Positions 9,246 through 17,976 of a stretch of DNA of 33,264 nucleotides are shown here, piece after piece. The position numbers and the translations under genes are program-made. Positions within the stretch are counted from its first letter, which is position 1; the number at the start of each line of letters is the position of its first letter. This DNA is from Streptomyces sp. G44 (GTDB taxonomy: Bacteria > Actinomycetota > Actinomycetes > Streptomycetales > Streptomycetaceae): positions 1-33,264 of the forward strand of contig NZ_JAFEXF010000071.1 in the NCBI RefSeq assembly GCF_016905445.1, in the 5' to 3' direction. Under the pieces are notes generated by a model. That model ran no database searches. It had not been told where the DNA came from and was given only the letters and a program-made list of their open reading frames with translations.

Positions 9246-10106
9246 TCAGTTGGCGAACTGAAGATCCCGTACCGCCCGCCACCGCTCCACGAGCCTCGCA
9301 TACGCCTCGCCGGCCCCCTCGCCGTCGCCGTCGCGCAGGGCCTCGATCCCCTCGGCGACGTCCGCGGCCGAGTGGTCCTCGTCCAGCTCGTCCGCGGACA
9401 GGGCGTGCACGAGGCCGCCGTAGTCCAGCTCGACCAGGGAGCGCGGGTGGAACTCCTCCAGCCACCGGCCGACGTCCACGAGGCCCTCGATGAGCGGCGC
9501 CTCGTCCAGCGCGTCCCGCAACGTCTTCAGACCGCGCGCCAGCCGGCGCCGGGCCTGGACCATCGGCGTGCGGTAGCGGAGGACCGGCGGGGCGCCCGGC
9601 GCGGCACCCGGCGCGTCCTCCCCCGGGTCGTAGCAGCGCTCCTCGTCCGAGACGAGCACGAACCAGTGCAGCGGCACCTGCCACGTCGAGGTACGGATCC
9701 ACGGACGCGCGTCGGGGTTGCGGGCCAGCCACCGCTCGTAGTCCGCGGCCGTCTGACGGCGCAGCACCGGGGGGAGCACCGCGTCGAGCACCGGCACGGG
9801 CAGCTGTTCCGCCAGCTCCCCCATCGCCTGCCAGCCACGCAACCGGGTCCGCCACGGGCAGACGCACAGCACCCCGTCGATCTCCAGGACGAAGGCGTCG
9901 CTGCTCTCGTGCACCGGCACGGGCACGGGCGGCGTCGGCACCAGGTCCGCGAGGGAGCGACGGAGCTCGTCCTGGTACGAGGGGTGGTCCGAGCGGCGGG
10001 CATAGCGCGCCCAGTGGCCGCGTTCCGGCTCGGGGAAGGCGGCCAGCGGCTCATAGACGCGCAAGTACGACGCGTACGGCACCGTCACCGATGACACCTT
10101 GGGCAC
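9246..10106 (-). CDS. Conserved hypothetical protein, soluble
   Basis: 286 residues from a GTG at 10106; GGGGGAGAG about 9 bases upstream decides this start over one 20 codons longer. I do not recognise a domain. It has no signal peptide or membrane span. Visible features: an N-terminal segment rich in aromatic and charged residues (PYASYLRVYEPLAAFPEPER), an Ala/Pro/Gly-rich loop near 165-175, a basic helix (QARRRLARGLKTLRDAL) near 184-200, and an acidic helical C-terminus. It is divergent from vdh with about 230 bases between starts, a layout I recall as conserved in Streptomyces, but that alone gives no function. Confidence 0.8.
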   Translation of the reverse strand: MPKVSSVTVPYASYLRVYEPLAAFPEPERGHWARYARRSDHPSYQDELRRSLADLVPTPPVPVPVHESSDAFVLEIDGVLCVCPWRTRLRGWQAMGELAEQLPVPVLDAVLPPVLRRQTAADYERWLARNPDARPWIRTSTWQVPLHWFVLVSDEERCYDPGEDAPGAAPGAPPVLRYRTPMVQARRRLARGLKTLRDALDEAPLIEGLVDVGRWLEEFHPRSLVELDYGGLVHALSADELDEDHSAADVAEGIEALRDGDGEGAGEAYARLVERWRAVRDLQFAN

Positions 10107-10260
10107 GGCAGCTCTCTCCCCCGCGTTCCGGCCGGACAACCCCCACGACACCGCCGATCGTGCCATGGCCGGACACGACCGCGCCGCTCCGTCACGCGGC
10201 CCGCGCTCGGCGAGACGGGTGATCCTCGGCGCCGGGCCCGCACCGGCGGTGGACAGGCTC

Positions 10261-10266
10261 TAGTCT
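10261..10266 (+). promoter_or_regulatory. Candidate -10 box for vdh
   Basis: TAGTCT lies 71 bases before the vdh GTG, giving a leader of about 65 bases. The -35 region is poor, so an activator may be involved. A GGGAG ribosome site lies just before the GTG at 10338. Confidence 0.4.
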
Positions 10267-10337
10267 CATGCCCATCGGGCCCCCGCCACCCGTACGGGAG
10301 CCCGCCCACCGCCGCCACCCGACCGGGAGTCACCACC

Positions 10338-11414
10338 GTGACCGCAGCAGACAACGGCGTCCTGCACACCCTGTTCCACTCGGAGCAGGGCGGCCATGAG
10401 CAAGTAGTGCTCTGCCAGGACCGCGCCAGTGGCCTCAAGGCCGTCATCGCCCTCCACTCCACCGCCCTGGGCCCGGCCCTCGGCGGCACCCGCTTCTATC
10501 CGTACGCGAGCGAGGAGGAGGCCGTCACCGACGCGCTGAACCTCGCGCGCGGGATGTCGTACAAGAACGCCATGGCCGGGCTCGGCCACGGCGGCGGCAA
10601 GGCCGTGATCATCGGTGATCCCGAGCAGATCAAGAGCGAGGCGCTGCTCCTCGCCTACGGCCGCTTCGTCGCCTCGCTCGGCGGCCGGTACGTCACGGCC
10701 TGCGACGTCGGTACGTACGTCTCCGACATGGACGTCGTGGCCCGCGAGTGCCGCTGGACCACCGGCCGCTCCCCGGAGAACGGCGGCGCCGGCGACTCCT
10801 CCGTCCTCACCGCCTTCGGTGTCTTCCAGGGCATGCGCGCCTCGGCCCAGCACCTGTGGGGCGACCCGACGCTGCGCGACCGCAGGGTCGGCGTCGCGGG
10901 GGTCGGCAAGGTCGGCCACCACCTGGTCGAGCACCTCCTGGCGGACGGCGCCGAGGTCGTGATCACCGACGTGCGCGAGGAGTCCGTGCGCCGGATCGTG
11001 CACCGGCATCCGTCCGTCCGTGCGGTGGCCGACACCGACGCGCTGATCCGCACCGAGGGCCTGGACATCTACGCCCCCTGCGCGCTCGGCGGCGCCCTGA
11101 ACGACGAGTCCGTGGCCGCGCTGACCGCGAAGGTGGTGTGCGGGGCGGCCAACAACCAGCTCGCGCACCCGGGCGTCGAGAAGGACCTCGCCGACCGCGC
11201 GATCCTCTACGCGCCGGACTACGTGGTGAACGCCGGCGGCGTGATCCAGGTCGCCGACGAGCTGCACGGGTTCGACTTCGACCGGTGCAAGGCGAAGGCG
11301 GCGAACATCTTCGACACCACACTGACGATATTCGCTCGCGCAAAGCAGGACGGCATTCCACCGGCCGCGGCGGCCGACAGGATCGCCGAGCAGCGGATGG
11401 CCGACGCCCGCTGA
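10338..11414 (+). CDS. vdh: Valine (branched-chain amino acid) dehydrogenase
   Basis: 358 residues, Glu/Leu/Phe/Val dehydrogenase family. It oxidatively deaminates valine, and usually leucine and isoleucine, to the 2-oxo acid with NAD, which opens branched-chain catabolism and supplies acyl-CoA precursors in Streptomyces. The catalytic region has Lys76 in SYKNAMAG and Lys88 in GHGGGKAV. The Rossmann fold has GVAGVGKVG at 185-193, and the C-terminal CGAANNQLA and VVNAGGVIQ motifs are typical of the leucine/valine branch. The GTG start at 10338 follows GGGAG by 9 bases and fits the family N-terminus. The sequence closely matches Streptomyces Vdh as I remember it. Single gene; the next gene starts 285 bases on. 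Confidence 0.96.
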   Translation: MTAADNGVLHTLFHSEQGGHEQVVLCQDRASGLKAVIALHSTALGPALGGTRFYPYASEEEAVTDALNLARGMSYKNAMAGLGHGGGKAVIIGDPEQIKSEALLLAYGRFVASLGGRYVTACDVGTYVSDMDVVARECRWTTGRSPENGGAGDSSVLTAFGVFQGMRASAQHLWGDPTLRDRRVGVAGVGKVGHHLVEHLLADGAEVVITDVREESVRRIVHRHPSVRAVADTDALIRTEGLDIYAPCALGGALNDESVAALTAKVVCGAANNQLAHPGVEKDLADRAILYAPDYVVNAGGVIQVADELHGFDFDRCKAKAANIFDTTLTIFARAKQDGIPPAAAADRIAEQRMADAR

Positions 11415-11699
11415 GATCACCGCCTCGGGGCCCCGCCGGCGCGGTGGAGGAGACAAGACTCACCCCCGTCGGCGGGTCGCCCGGCAAGAAGAGGTTAAAA
11501 TCGCAGTTGACCAGCGAGGACAGGGCTCCTCGCGGGTTCTGCGCCGAGGCGCGTCCTGCGGGCGACGTACCGTATGGCCGCAGGAGCAGGTACCGTGGAA
11601 GCCCTACGGACCGGTCTCTCCGAGGAGAGTCCGTCCTAGATCATGAACGCGTGTCAAGACTCTGGGGCCGTCGAGCCCCGTATCCGAGGGGGTCGAGCC
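11415..11699. other. Intergenic region between vdh and the DUF3073 gene
   Basis: A weak GC hairpin (caccgc/gcggtg, 11418-11446) follows vdh and may be its terminator. Further on are TTGACC at 11507, two direct GTACCGT copies and a perfect CTCTCC-GA-GGAGAG hairpin at 11616-11629 within the likely leader of the next gene. No coding potential is seen. Confidence 0.4.
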
Positions 11700-11951
11700 A
11701 TGGGGCGCGGCCGGGCAAAGGCCAAGCAGACGAAGGTCGCCCGCCAGCTGAAGTACAGCAGCGGCGGGACTGACCTGTCGCGTCTGGCCAATGAGCTGGG
11801 CGCTTCGACTTCGCAACAGCCGCCGAATGGCGAGCCGTTCGAGGACGACGAGGAAGACGACCCGTACGCCCAGTACGCGGATCTGTATAACGTCGACGAC
11901 GACGAGGACTCCGACGAGTCCGGTCCGTCGTCGCAGCGCCGCGGCGCTTGA
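11700..11951 (+). CDS. DUF3073 small protein
   Basis: 83 residues. The N-terminal MGRGRAKAKQTKVARQLKY is strongly basic and nearly invariant in the DUF3073 family of actinobacteria. A middle stretch, TDLSRLANELG, follows, and then a very acidic tail with DDEEDD and DDDEDSDESG. The ATG at 11700 has GAGGGGGT a few bases upstream; a start 19 codons earlier lacks such a site and does not look like the family. Function is unknown; the basic head and acidic tail suggest binding to nucleic acid or ribosome. A strong terminator follows 24 bases after the stop. Confidence 0.93.
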   Translation: MGRGRAKAKQTKVARQLKYSSGGTDLSRLANELGASTSQQPPNGEPFEDDEEDDPYAQYADLYNVDDDEDSDESGPSSQRRGA

Positions 11952-11974
11952 CCTCGTTGTAGCGACTGCACTTC

Positions 11975-12012
11975 ACCCGGTCCGGGGTGGTCACCACTCC
12001 GGACCGGGTTTT
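11975..12012 (+). terminator. Terminator after the DUF3073 gene
   Basis: An 11-bp perfect outer stem (acccggtccgg and its complement) encloses a second self-complementary GTGGTCACCAC segment and is followed by TTTT. It also separates this gene from the convergent purM. Confidence 0.88.
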
Positions 12013-12040
12013 GTGCTGCCGTGAACCCTCCCGCATCGGC

Positions 12041-13114
12041 CTACTTGGCGTAGTCACCGATCAGGGCGGCGCCCGTCGCGTGGTCACCGCGGTCGATGAT
12101 CTCGCCCGCGACCCAGGCCTCCACGCCGCGGTCGGCGAGGGTGGTGAGCGCCGCGTCCGCCGACTCCTCGGGGACGATCGCGATCATGCCGACGCCCATG
12201 TTCAGCGTCTTCTCCAGTTCGAGGCGCTCGACCTTCCCCTGCTTGCCGACCACGTCGAAGACCGCGCCCGGGGTCCACGTCTCACGGTCGACGATCGCGT
12301 GCAGGTCGTCCGGGATCACCCGGGCGAGGTTCGCCGCGAGGCCGCCGCCGGTGATGTGGCTGAAGGCGTGGACGTCCGTGGTGCGGGTGAGCGCCAGGCA
12401 GTCCAGCGAGTAGATCTTGGTGGGCTCCAGGAGTTCCTCGCCGAGCGTGCGGCCGAACTCCTCGACGTGGCGGTCCAGCGCCCAGCCCGCGCGGTCGAAG
12501 ACCACGTGCCGCACGAGCGAGTACCCGTTCGAGTGAAGACCGGAGGCCGCCATGGCGATGACCGCGTCACCCTTACGGATGCGATCGGGGCCGAGGAGGC
12601 GGTCGGCCTCGACCGCGCCCGTGCCGGCGCCCGCGACGTCGAAGTCGTCCGGGCCGAGCAGGCCCGGGTGCTCCGCCGTCTCGCCGCCGACGAGCGAGCA
12701 GCCCGCGAGGACGCAGCCCTCGGCGATGCCCTTGACGATGGCGGCGACGCGCTCCGGGTGGACCTTGCCCACGCAGATGTAGTCGGTCATGAAGAGCGGC
12801 TCGGCGCCGCACACGACGATGTCGTCCATGACCATCGCGACGAGGTCGTGGCCGATGGTGTCGTACACGCCCATCTGGCGGGCGACGTCGACCTTCGTGC
12901 CGACGCCGTCGGTGGCGGAGGCGAGCAGGGGGCGCTCGAAGCGCTTGAGTGCGGAGGCGTCGAAGAGCCCGGCGAAGCCGCCGAGGCCGCCGAGGCCCGC
13001 GACCTCGGGGCGCTGGGTCTTCTTGACCCACTCCTTCATCAGCTCGACGGCGCGGTCGCCCGCCTCGATGTCGACGCCCGCGCTTGCGTAGCTGGCACCA
13101 GTGGTCTCAGACAT
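12041..13114 (-). CDS. purM: Phosphoribosylformylglycinamidine cyclo-ligase (AIR synthetase)
   Basis: 357 residues, full length. PurM closes the imidazole ring, converting FGAM to AIR with ATP (purine step 5). The signature ATDGVGTKVDVAR (67-79), MVMDDIVVCGAEPLF (95-109), GGETAEHPG and HITGGGLAANLAR segments are intact, with the glycine-rich ATP site of the PurM/PurL superfamily. The ATG at 13114 is chosen because MSETTGASYASAGVDIEAG matches the family N-terminus. No Shine-Dalgarno sequence is visible (GAAAG lies 12 or more bases away), which is odd for a downstream gene. It lies 44 bases after purF; the gap holds a direct repeat of CGTACTGC (13135-13151). Probably co-transcribed with purF. 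Confidence 0.97.
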   Translation of the reverse strand: MSETTGASYASAGVDIEAGDRAVELMKEWVKKTQRPEVAGLGGLGGFAGLFDASALKRFERPLLASATDGVGTKVDVARQMGVYDTIGHDLVAMVMDDIVVCGAEPLFMTDYICVGKVHPERVAAIVKGIAEGCVLAGCSLVGGETAEHPGLLGPDDFDVAGAGTGAVEADRLLGPDRIRKGDAVIAMAASGLHSNGYSLVRHVVFDRAGWALDRHVEEFGRTLGEELLEPTKIYSLDCLALTRTTDVHAFSHITGGGLAANLARVIPDDLHAIVDRETWTPGAVFDVVGKQGKVERLELEKTLNMGVGMIAIVPEESADAALTTLADRGVEAWVAGEIIDRGDHATGAALIGDYAK

Positions 13115-13158
13115 GACGGTGAGAACTTTCGTGTCGTACTGCACGTACTGCGGGTGTT

Positions 13159-14685
13159 TTACGGGCGGCGGATCGCGTCGGCGGCGGCGGTGCCCGCCGG
13201 GCCCGCGGCCAGTTCCGTCTCCAGAAGCTGCTTGCCGAGCAGTTCGGGGTCGGGCAGCTCCATCGGGTACTCGCCGTCGAAGCAGGCGCGGCAGAGGTTC
13301 GGCTTGTCGATGGTCGTGGCCTCGATCATGCCGTCGATGGAGATGTACGAGAGGGAGTCGGCGCCGAGCGAGGTGCCGATCTCCTCGATGGTCATGCCGT
13401 TGGCGATCAGCTCGGCGCGCGTCGCGAAGTCGATGCCGAAGAAGCACGGCCACTTCACGGGCGGGGACGAGATCCGGATGTGGACCTCGGCGGCACCGGC
13501 CTCGCGGAGCATCTTGACCAAGGCGCGCTGGGTGTTGCCGCGGACGATCGAGTCGTCGACGACCACCAGCTTCTTGCCCTTGATGACTTCCTTGAGGGGG
13601 TTCAGCTTCAGGCGGATGCCGAGCTGGCGGATCGTCTGCGAGGGCTGGATGAAGGTCCGGCCGACGTAGGCGTTCTTGACCAGGCCCGCGCCGAAGGGGA
13701 TGCCGGAGGCCTCCGCGTATCCGATCGCGGCGGGGGTGCCGGATTCGGGGGTCGCTATGACCAGGTCGGCCTCGACCGGGGCTTCCTTGGCGAGCTTGCG
13801 GCCCATCTCGACGCGCGAGAGGTAGACGTTCCGCCCGGCGATGTCCGTGTCGGGGCGCGCCAGGTAGACGTACTCGAAGACGCAGCCCTTGGGCTTCGCT
13901 TCTGCGAATCGGGACGTTCGCAGGCCGTTCTCGTCGATGGCGACGAACTCGCCCGGCTCGATCTCGCGGACGTAGGAGGCGCCGCAGATGTCGAGCGCGG
14001 CGGACTCGGACGCGATGACCCAGCCGCGCTCCAGGCGGCCGAGGACCAGCGGGCGGATGCCCTGCGGGTCGCGGCCCGCGTACAGCGTGTGCTCGTCCAT
14101 GAAGACGAGGGAGAAGGCGCCCTGAACCTGCGGGAGGATCCGCATGGCGGCGTCTTCGATGGTCAGCGGCTTGCCGTCGTCGTCCACCTGCGCGGCGAGG
14201 AGCGCCGTGAGGAGGTCGGTGTCGTTGGTGGCCGCCACACGTGTGGTCCGGCCCTCCTGCTTGGGCAGGTCGGCGACCATCTCGGCGAGCTCAGCCGTGT
14301 TGACGAGATTGCCGTTGTGCCCGAGCGCGATGGAGCCGTGCGCAGTGGCACGGAACGTCGGCTGGGCGTTCTCCCAGACGGAGGCACCAGTGGTCGAGTA
14401 GCGGGCGTGTCCGACCGCGATGTGACCCTGGAGCGAGCTGAGAGAGGTCTCGTCAAAGACCTGGGACACGAGGCCCATGTCCTTGAAGACGAGGATCTGG
14501 GAGCCGTTGCTGACCGCGATTCCCGCGGATTCCTGGCCCCGATGCTGGAGGGCGTAGAGCCCGAAGTACGTGAGCTTTGCGACCTCTTCGCCCGGAGCCC
14601 AGACACCGAAGACGCCGCAAGCGTCCTGGGGGCCCTTCTCGCCGGGAAGCAGATCGTGATTGAGTCGACCGTCACCACGTGGCAC
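13159..14685 (-). CDS. purF: Amidophosphoribosyltransferase (PRPP amidotransferase)
   Basis: 508 residues from a GTG at 14685. It catalyses the committed first purine step, transferring glutamine nitrogen to PRPP to give phosphoribosylamine. The N-terminal Ntn glutaminase follows a 22-residue propeptide: QDACGVFGV places the catalytic nucleophile at Cys23, exposed after self-cleavage. The PRPP-binding loop VVVDDSIVRGNTQ lies in the C-terminal phosphoribosyltransferase domain. Cysteines in KGCVFEYVYLA, VKWPCFFG and NLCRACFDG are those expected for a [4Fe-4S] enzyme of the Bacillus type. Longer starts run into unrelated low-quality residues. There is no ribosome site; instead a TACACT box lies 7 bases before the GTG, so the mRNA is probably leaderless. 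First gene of purF-purM. Confidence 0.97.
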   Translation of the reverse strand: MPRGDGRLNHDLLPGEKGPQDACGVFGVWAPGEEVAKLTYFGLYALQHRGQESAGIAVSNGSQILVFKDMGLVSQVFDETSLSSLQGHIAVGHARYSTTGASVWENAQPTFRATAHGSIALGHNGNLVNTAELAEMVADLPKQEGRTTRVAATNDTDLLTALLAAQVDDDGKPLTIEDAAMRILPQVQGAFSLVFMDEHTLYAGRDPQGIRPLVLGRLERGWVIASESAALDICGASYVREIEPGEFVAIDENGLRTSRFAEAKPKGCVFEYVYLARPDTDIAGRNVYLSRVEMGRKLAKEAPVEADLVIATPESGTPAAIGYAEASGIPFGAGLVKNAYVGRTFIQPSQTIRQLGIRLKLNPLKEVIKGKKLVVVDDSIVRGNTQRALVKMLREAGAAEVHIRISSPPVKWPCFFGIDFATRAELIANGMTIEEIGTSLGADSLSYISIDGMIEATTIDKPNLCRACFDGEYPMELPDPELLGKQLLETELAAGPAGTAAADAIRRP

Positions 14686-14692
14686 ATCATCG

Positions 14693-14722
14693 AGTGTAGG
14701 CGAGATCGACCACTGGTCCGAA
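14693..14722 (-). promoter_or_regulatory. Candidate leaderless promoter of purF
   Basis: On the minus strand TTCGGA (14722-14717), an 18-base spacer and TACACT (14698-14693) end 7 bases before the GTG, which places the transcript start on the start codon. The spacer carries a small inverted repeat, GACC-AGT-GGTC. Inference from spacing and from the lack of a ribosome site. Confidence 0.55.
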
Positions 14723-14759
14723 TTGGGGATACGAGCCCTGTACGGACGGTGACGGCGCC

Positions 14760-15596
14760 CTACTTCACGGCCCCGCTCGCGTCGATCACCGTGCCGTCGG
14801 CGGCGGTGAGTTTCAGGGTGTCCCCCTCGATCTCGTAGCGTGCCGTGCCGTCGAAGAGCTTCAGGAGCTTGCGCTCGGTGGCCATCGTCTCGCCCGGGCA
14901 CATCTTGCGGGTGGTGGCCGGGGCGCCGAAGGTGATGCGGCCGTCCTCCGCCTCGGCCTTGGCGGTGACGTCGTTGCAGCCGAGGTTGCCGCGCACCTTG
15001 CCGTCCTCGCCGAAGGTGAGGTGGGCCTTGCCGGCCACGTCCTTCGGGAGCGGTGCGGCGCTCTTGGCGTCGCCGACGGCGCGCACCGTCCACTTGGTGC
15101 CGGTGAGCGGGGTGTCGGGCTCGTCGGGCCGTGAGGTGAAGGCCATGCGGTCTCCCTTGGCGGTGGTGAGGGTCATCCGGTCGCCGTCGACCTTGGCGGT
15201 GAGCTTCTCCTTGCCGAGGGTGCGCAGAACGCTCTCCTCGAACCTCATGCGGCCGTCGTCCGTGCAGGCCCGCTTCGTCAGGAGCGGTTCACCGAACTCC
15301 ACGGTGTCGCCCTTGACCGTCACGTCGGCGCCGACGGAGTTGCAGCCGAAGCTGCCGCCGGCCCGGCCGTCCTTGCCGATCGTGAGATGGGCGTCGTCCG
15401 GGGCCTCGTACTTCTTGCCGTCCACGGTGAGGCTGTCGACGGTCCACCGGGCGCCCGTGAGGGCCGGCTGCGGCTGCGCGGAACGGCCGCCGGAGCCGCC
15501 TTCGGAGCCGGCTCCCGACTCGGTGCCGCATGCGGTGAGCAGCAGCCCGGCGGAGGCCAGCGCGGTCAGGGTCAGGGTCCAACGCTGCGTGTTCAT
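14760..15596 (-). CDS. Lipoprotein with two META (HslJ-like) domains
   Basis: 278 residues. The lipoprotein signal runs from MNTQRW through a hydrophobic core to the lipobox LLTAC, with lipidated Cys23 followed by a Gly/Ser-rich linker. Two META (DUF306) repeats follow, about 46-155 and 163-273. Each has the family pattern: a WTV strand, GSFGCNS or GNLGCND, and a second cysteine (Cys111 or Cys233), so each domain probably forms one disulfide (Cys85-Cys111, Cys207-Cys233). Function of META lipoproteins is not settled; HslJ in E. coli is linked to heat and novobiocin tolerance. The ATG at 15596 is chosen by the signal peptide; an in-frame GTG six codons earlier is possible and neither has a clear ribosome site. 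It sits between purF and the MDMPI-like gene. Confidence 0.85.
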   Translation of the reverse strand: MNTQRWTLTLTALASAGLLLTACGTESGAGSEGGSGGRSAQPQPALTGARWTVDSLTVDGKKYEAPDDAHLTIGKDGRAGGSFGCNSVGADVTVKGDTVEFGEPLLTKRACTDDGRMRFEESVLRTLGKEKLTAKVDGDRMTLTTAKGDRMAFTSRPDEPDTPLTGTKWTVRAVGDAKSAAPLPKDVAGKAHLTFGEDGKVRGNLGCNDVTAKAEAEDGRITFGAPATTRKMCPGETMATERKLLKLFDGTARYEIEGDTLKLTAADGTVIDASGAVK

Positions 15597-15681
15597 GGCG
15601 ATGTGACGGGACACATGGGGGTGTCGGTTCCATCGGGCCCCCGGATGCCGTACGCGACCGCTTCTGCCGTACACGACCGGG

Positions 15682-16482
15682 TCAGCCCATGATCGGCAGC
15701 AGTCCCGACAGGTCGGCGCGCTCCCCGCTCGCGCTGACCTTCGCCGCGCCCAGGGCGCTCGCCCAGTCCGTGCGCCCCGTGGCGAGGCGGACCCAGGTCA
15801 GCGGGTCGGTCTCGACGACGTTCGGCGGGGTGCCGCGGGTGTGCCGCGGGCCCTCGACGCACTGCACCACGGCGTACGGCGGAACGCGCACCTCGGTGGA
15901 GGCCCCCGGCGCCTTCAGCGCGAGCGCGTCCGCGAGGAGGCGGGCGCAGGCGGCGAGGGCCTGGCGGTCGTACGGCACGTCGAGGCCCGGCACGGCGTCG
16001 TTCAAGTCGTCGGTGTGGACCGTCAGTTCGACGGTACGGGTGACAAGGAAGTCGCCGAGGGTCATGGCGCCGAAGCGGGAGGGCACGAGGCGTCCGTCGG
16101 GGGCGGCGGCCAGGGACTCCTCGACGCCGGTGAGCGTGCGGGTGTACAGCTCGTCGAGGTCCGCGCCCGCGCTCTCCGCGAGGGCGCGGGTGTCCTCGTC
16201 GACCTGGGCGGCGGCGGTGACGGTCGCGAACGGCCAGTCCATGAGCGGCACTTCGTGCTCGGCCGGTTCCGGGACGCTCAGGTAGCGGTGGACGGTGCCG
16301 AGCACCATGGCGATGTGGGCGGCCAGTTCGTGGACGGTCCAGTCGCCGAGGCGGGTCGGGCGGGCCAGCTGCTCGGGCGTGAGGGTGCGCACCGCCTCTC
16401 GTACGGCACCGAACTGGGTGAGCACGGCGGTGCGGATCTTGGCGGAGTCGTACGTACGCGTGCGCTTCTTGGCCGGTGGCAT
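15682..16482 (-). CDS. Maleylpyruvate isomerase-family (mycothiol-dependent type) protein
   Basis: 266 residues, DinB/MDMPI fold. The N-terminal helical bundle has W48 and HELAAH (51-56) plus ELTVH (152-156); His51, Glu152 and His156 match the three metal ligands (H and E-x3-H) of mycothiol-dependent maleylpyruvate isomerase. The C-terminal part (about 195-260) resembles the sterol-carrier-like domain often fused to it. Mycothiol is the actinobacterial thiol, so a mycothiol S-transfer or isomerase reaction is plausible, but the substrate is unknown. The ATG at 16482 is preceded 6 bases upstream by TAGGCT and lacks a ribosome site, suggesting a leaderless transcript independent of the M23 gene 94 bases upstream. 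Confidence 0.85.
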   Translation of the reverse strand: MPPAKKRTRTYDSAKIRTAVLTQFGAVREAVRTLTPEQLARPTRLGDWTVHELAAHIAMVLGTVHRYLSVPEPAEHEVPLMDWPFATVTAAAQVDEDTRALAESAGADLDELYTRTLTGVEESLAAAPDGRLVPSRFGAMTLGDFLVTRTVELTVHTDDLNDAVPGLDVPYDRQALAACARLLADALALKAPGASTEVRVPPYAVVQCVEGPRHTRGTPPNVVETDPLTWVRLATGRTDWASALGAAKVSASGERADLSGLLPIMG

Positions 16483-16488
16483 GGGCCG

Positions 16489-16494
16489 AGCCTA
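16489..16494 (-). promoter_or_regulatory. Candidate -10 box, leaderless start of the MDMPI-like gene
   Basis: TAGGCT on the minus strand, 6 bases before the ATG at 16482, with TTCAGG 18 bases further upstream as a weak -35. Confidence 0.4.
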
Positions 16495-16576
16495 AGCGTT
16501 TGCGGGGCACCCCTGAAGTCCCCCGCCCAGCAGGCCGAAGGCGCGTTCGGCGAGGGCCGCGCGGCCCCCAGGGGGA

Positions 16577-17431
16577 TCATGCCGCTCGCCACGGTCCCTG
16601 CGCCGCGGCCTCCTCGCCGGCCGTGAACACCTCCTTGCCCGCCGGCACCCCGACCCCGCGCCAGCGGAACGGCACGCCCCGCGCCGTGGCCAGGTCCGGC
16701 CCGTCCATCAGCTGGAAGTGCAGATGCGGCTCGGTGGAGTTCCCGGAGTTCCCGCAGCGGGCCAGCAGTTGCCCGGCGGCGACCTCGTCCCCCGCCCGCA
16801 CGGCGAGGGAGCCCCGCTGGACGTGGGCGTACACGGCGTACGTCCCTCCGCCGAGGTCGAGGACGAGGTGGTTGCCGACGATGCGCCGCGCCCCGCCGAG
16901 CGTCCTGCCGATGCCCTCGATCAGCCAGAAGTACAGGACCCCGGCGAGGGAGCTGCGGCTGAGATGGTCGCGCTGCCCGTCCTCGGCGTGCACCACGGTG
17001 GCGTCTTCGACCGCGAGCAGCGGCGCCCCGAAGGCGGGGTAGGCCCGGTTGCGGTGGGCGACGGGCCAGAACCAGACGGGCGCCGGGCGCGGAGGGCCCT
17101 CCGCCGGCTCGGCCACGATGTCGATGGCGTACGTCTGCCCGAGGCTGTGCGTGCCGTGGCTCGGCACTTTGTCGGCGGGGCTGTTCAGCGCCGACCATCG
17201 GCCGGTGACCGGGGGGCCGACCTCGACGGGGGCCGGGGGCCGCGCCTCGATCTCGCGGCCGGCGGCCCTGCGCCGGACGAAGCCGAGCGCGATGACGGCG
17301 ACGATCGGGAGCCAACCCGCCCAGTACGGGTACGGCAGGTCCACGAAGAACCCGGCGACGACCTGGACGAACACGTACAGCACCAGCAGGCGTTGCAGCA
17401 CCGCGGTGAACTTGCGCAGACGTATGGACAT
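16577..17431 (-). CDS. Membrane-anchored M23 (LytM-type) peptidase
   Basis: 284 residues. Two hydrophobic segments (about 13-31 and 38-53) form an N-terminal membrane anchor, then a Pro-rich linker, then an M23 domain (about 85-245). Zn-ligand candidates are present: His95 and Asp104 in THSLGQTYAIDI (H-x8-D) and the HLH motif at 236-238 (EPHLHFQ), with YAHV at 201-204 giving a further active-site His. It is therefore probably an active endopeptidase cutting peptidoglycan cross-bridges. The ATG at 17431 has AGGGGGAA upstream, which is better than a start nine codons earlier. It follows the ArsR-like regulator by 31 bases, so the two are probably one transcript under the palindromic promoter at 17977-18005. 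Confidence 0.88.
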   Translation of the reverse strand: MSIRLRKFTAVLQRLLVLYVFVQVVAGFFVDLPYPYWAGWLPIVAVIALGFVRRRAAGREIEARPPAPVEVGPPVTGRWSALNSPADKVPSHGTHSLGQTYAIDIVAEPAEGPPRPAPVWFWPVAHRNRAYPAFGAPLLAVEDATVVHAEDGQRDHLSRSSLAGVLYFWLIEGIGRTLGGARRIVGNHLVLDLGGGTYAVYAHVQRGSLAVRAGDEVAAGQLLARCGNSGNSTEPHLHFQLMDGPDLATARGVPFRWRGVGVPAGKEVFTAGEEAAAQGPWRAA

Positions 17432-17462
17432 GACGTTCCCCCTGATGTCGCTCTCCACGGAC

Positions 17463-17969
17463 TCACTGCTGCGGGCGCGTGGCGGACAGCACCACCAGCA
17501 GCGGCACCACCCGCCCCGCGGGCACCTCGTACCGCCCGCGCCCCTGGACGTGCAGCCAGCCCGCGCCGGTCAGTTGGCGCAGGTGGTGGTAGATCTGCCC
17601 GGTCGTCCCGACGTCGTCGAGCGCGACCAGCTCGGCGGCGGTGCGCAGCCCGCCGAGGATCTCCCGCAGCAGCCGCAGCCGTACGGGATGGCCGAGTGCG
17701 GCGATCGGCTCGGCGGCGTCCGACCAGTCGCCCTCCAGCACCGTCTCGGTGAGCAGGCCGTACTGCCAGTCGTACTGGTGTCCCGTCGGCACCCGCACCG
17801 ATCCGGTGAACAGCACGGCACCGTCCGTGTCCTCGGACACCGGGTGCCGCGCCTTCAGGGCGTCGAGGGCCCAGAAGTCGCCTTCACCCACCGGAGGCGC
17901 GGCCGGCCGGGCCCGCTCCAGTTCCGCCATGCGCCGTTCGAGCTCGGCGACGCGCTCCTCAAGATCCAC
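17463..17969 (-). CDS. ArsR/winged-helix transcriptional regulator
   Basis: 168 residues from a GTG at 17969. Residues 1-22 form a Leu/Glu-rich coiled coil (VDLEERVAELERRMAELE). Residues 88-155 form the ArsR-type winged helix: ALGHPVRLRLLREI, AAELVALDDV and the recognition helix GQIYHHLRQLTGAGWL, with a basic wing (QGRGRYEV). A middle domain (about 30-85) has no recognised sensor motif and no metal-binding Cys cluster. A TTG at 18005 would extend the frame by 12 codons, but that TTG is the first half of the -35 box TTGCCA, so the short form is preferred. The gene appears leaderless and self-regulated through the palindrome in its promoter. It is followed by the M23 peptidase, its likely target. 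Confidence 0.85.
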   Translation of the reverse strand: MDLEERVAELERRMAELERARPAAPPVGEGDFWALDALKARHPVSEDTDGAVLFTGSVRVPTGHQYDWQYGLLTETVLEGDWSDAAEPIAALGHPVRLRLLREILGGLRTAAELVALDDVGTTGQIYHHLRQLTGAGWLHVQGRGRYEVPAGRVVPLLVVLSATRPQQ

Positions 17970-17976
17970 GAGTATG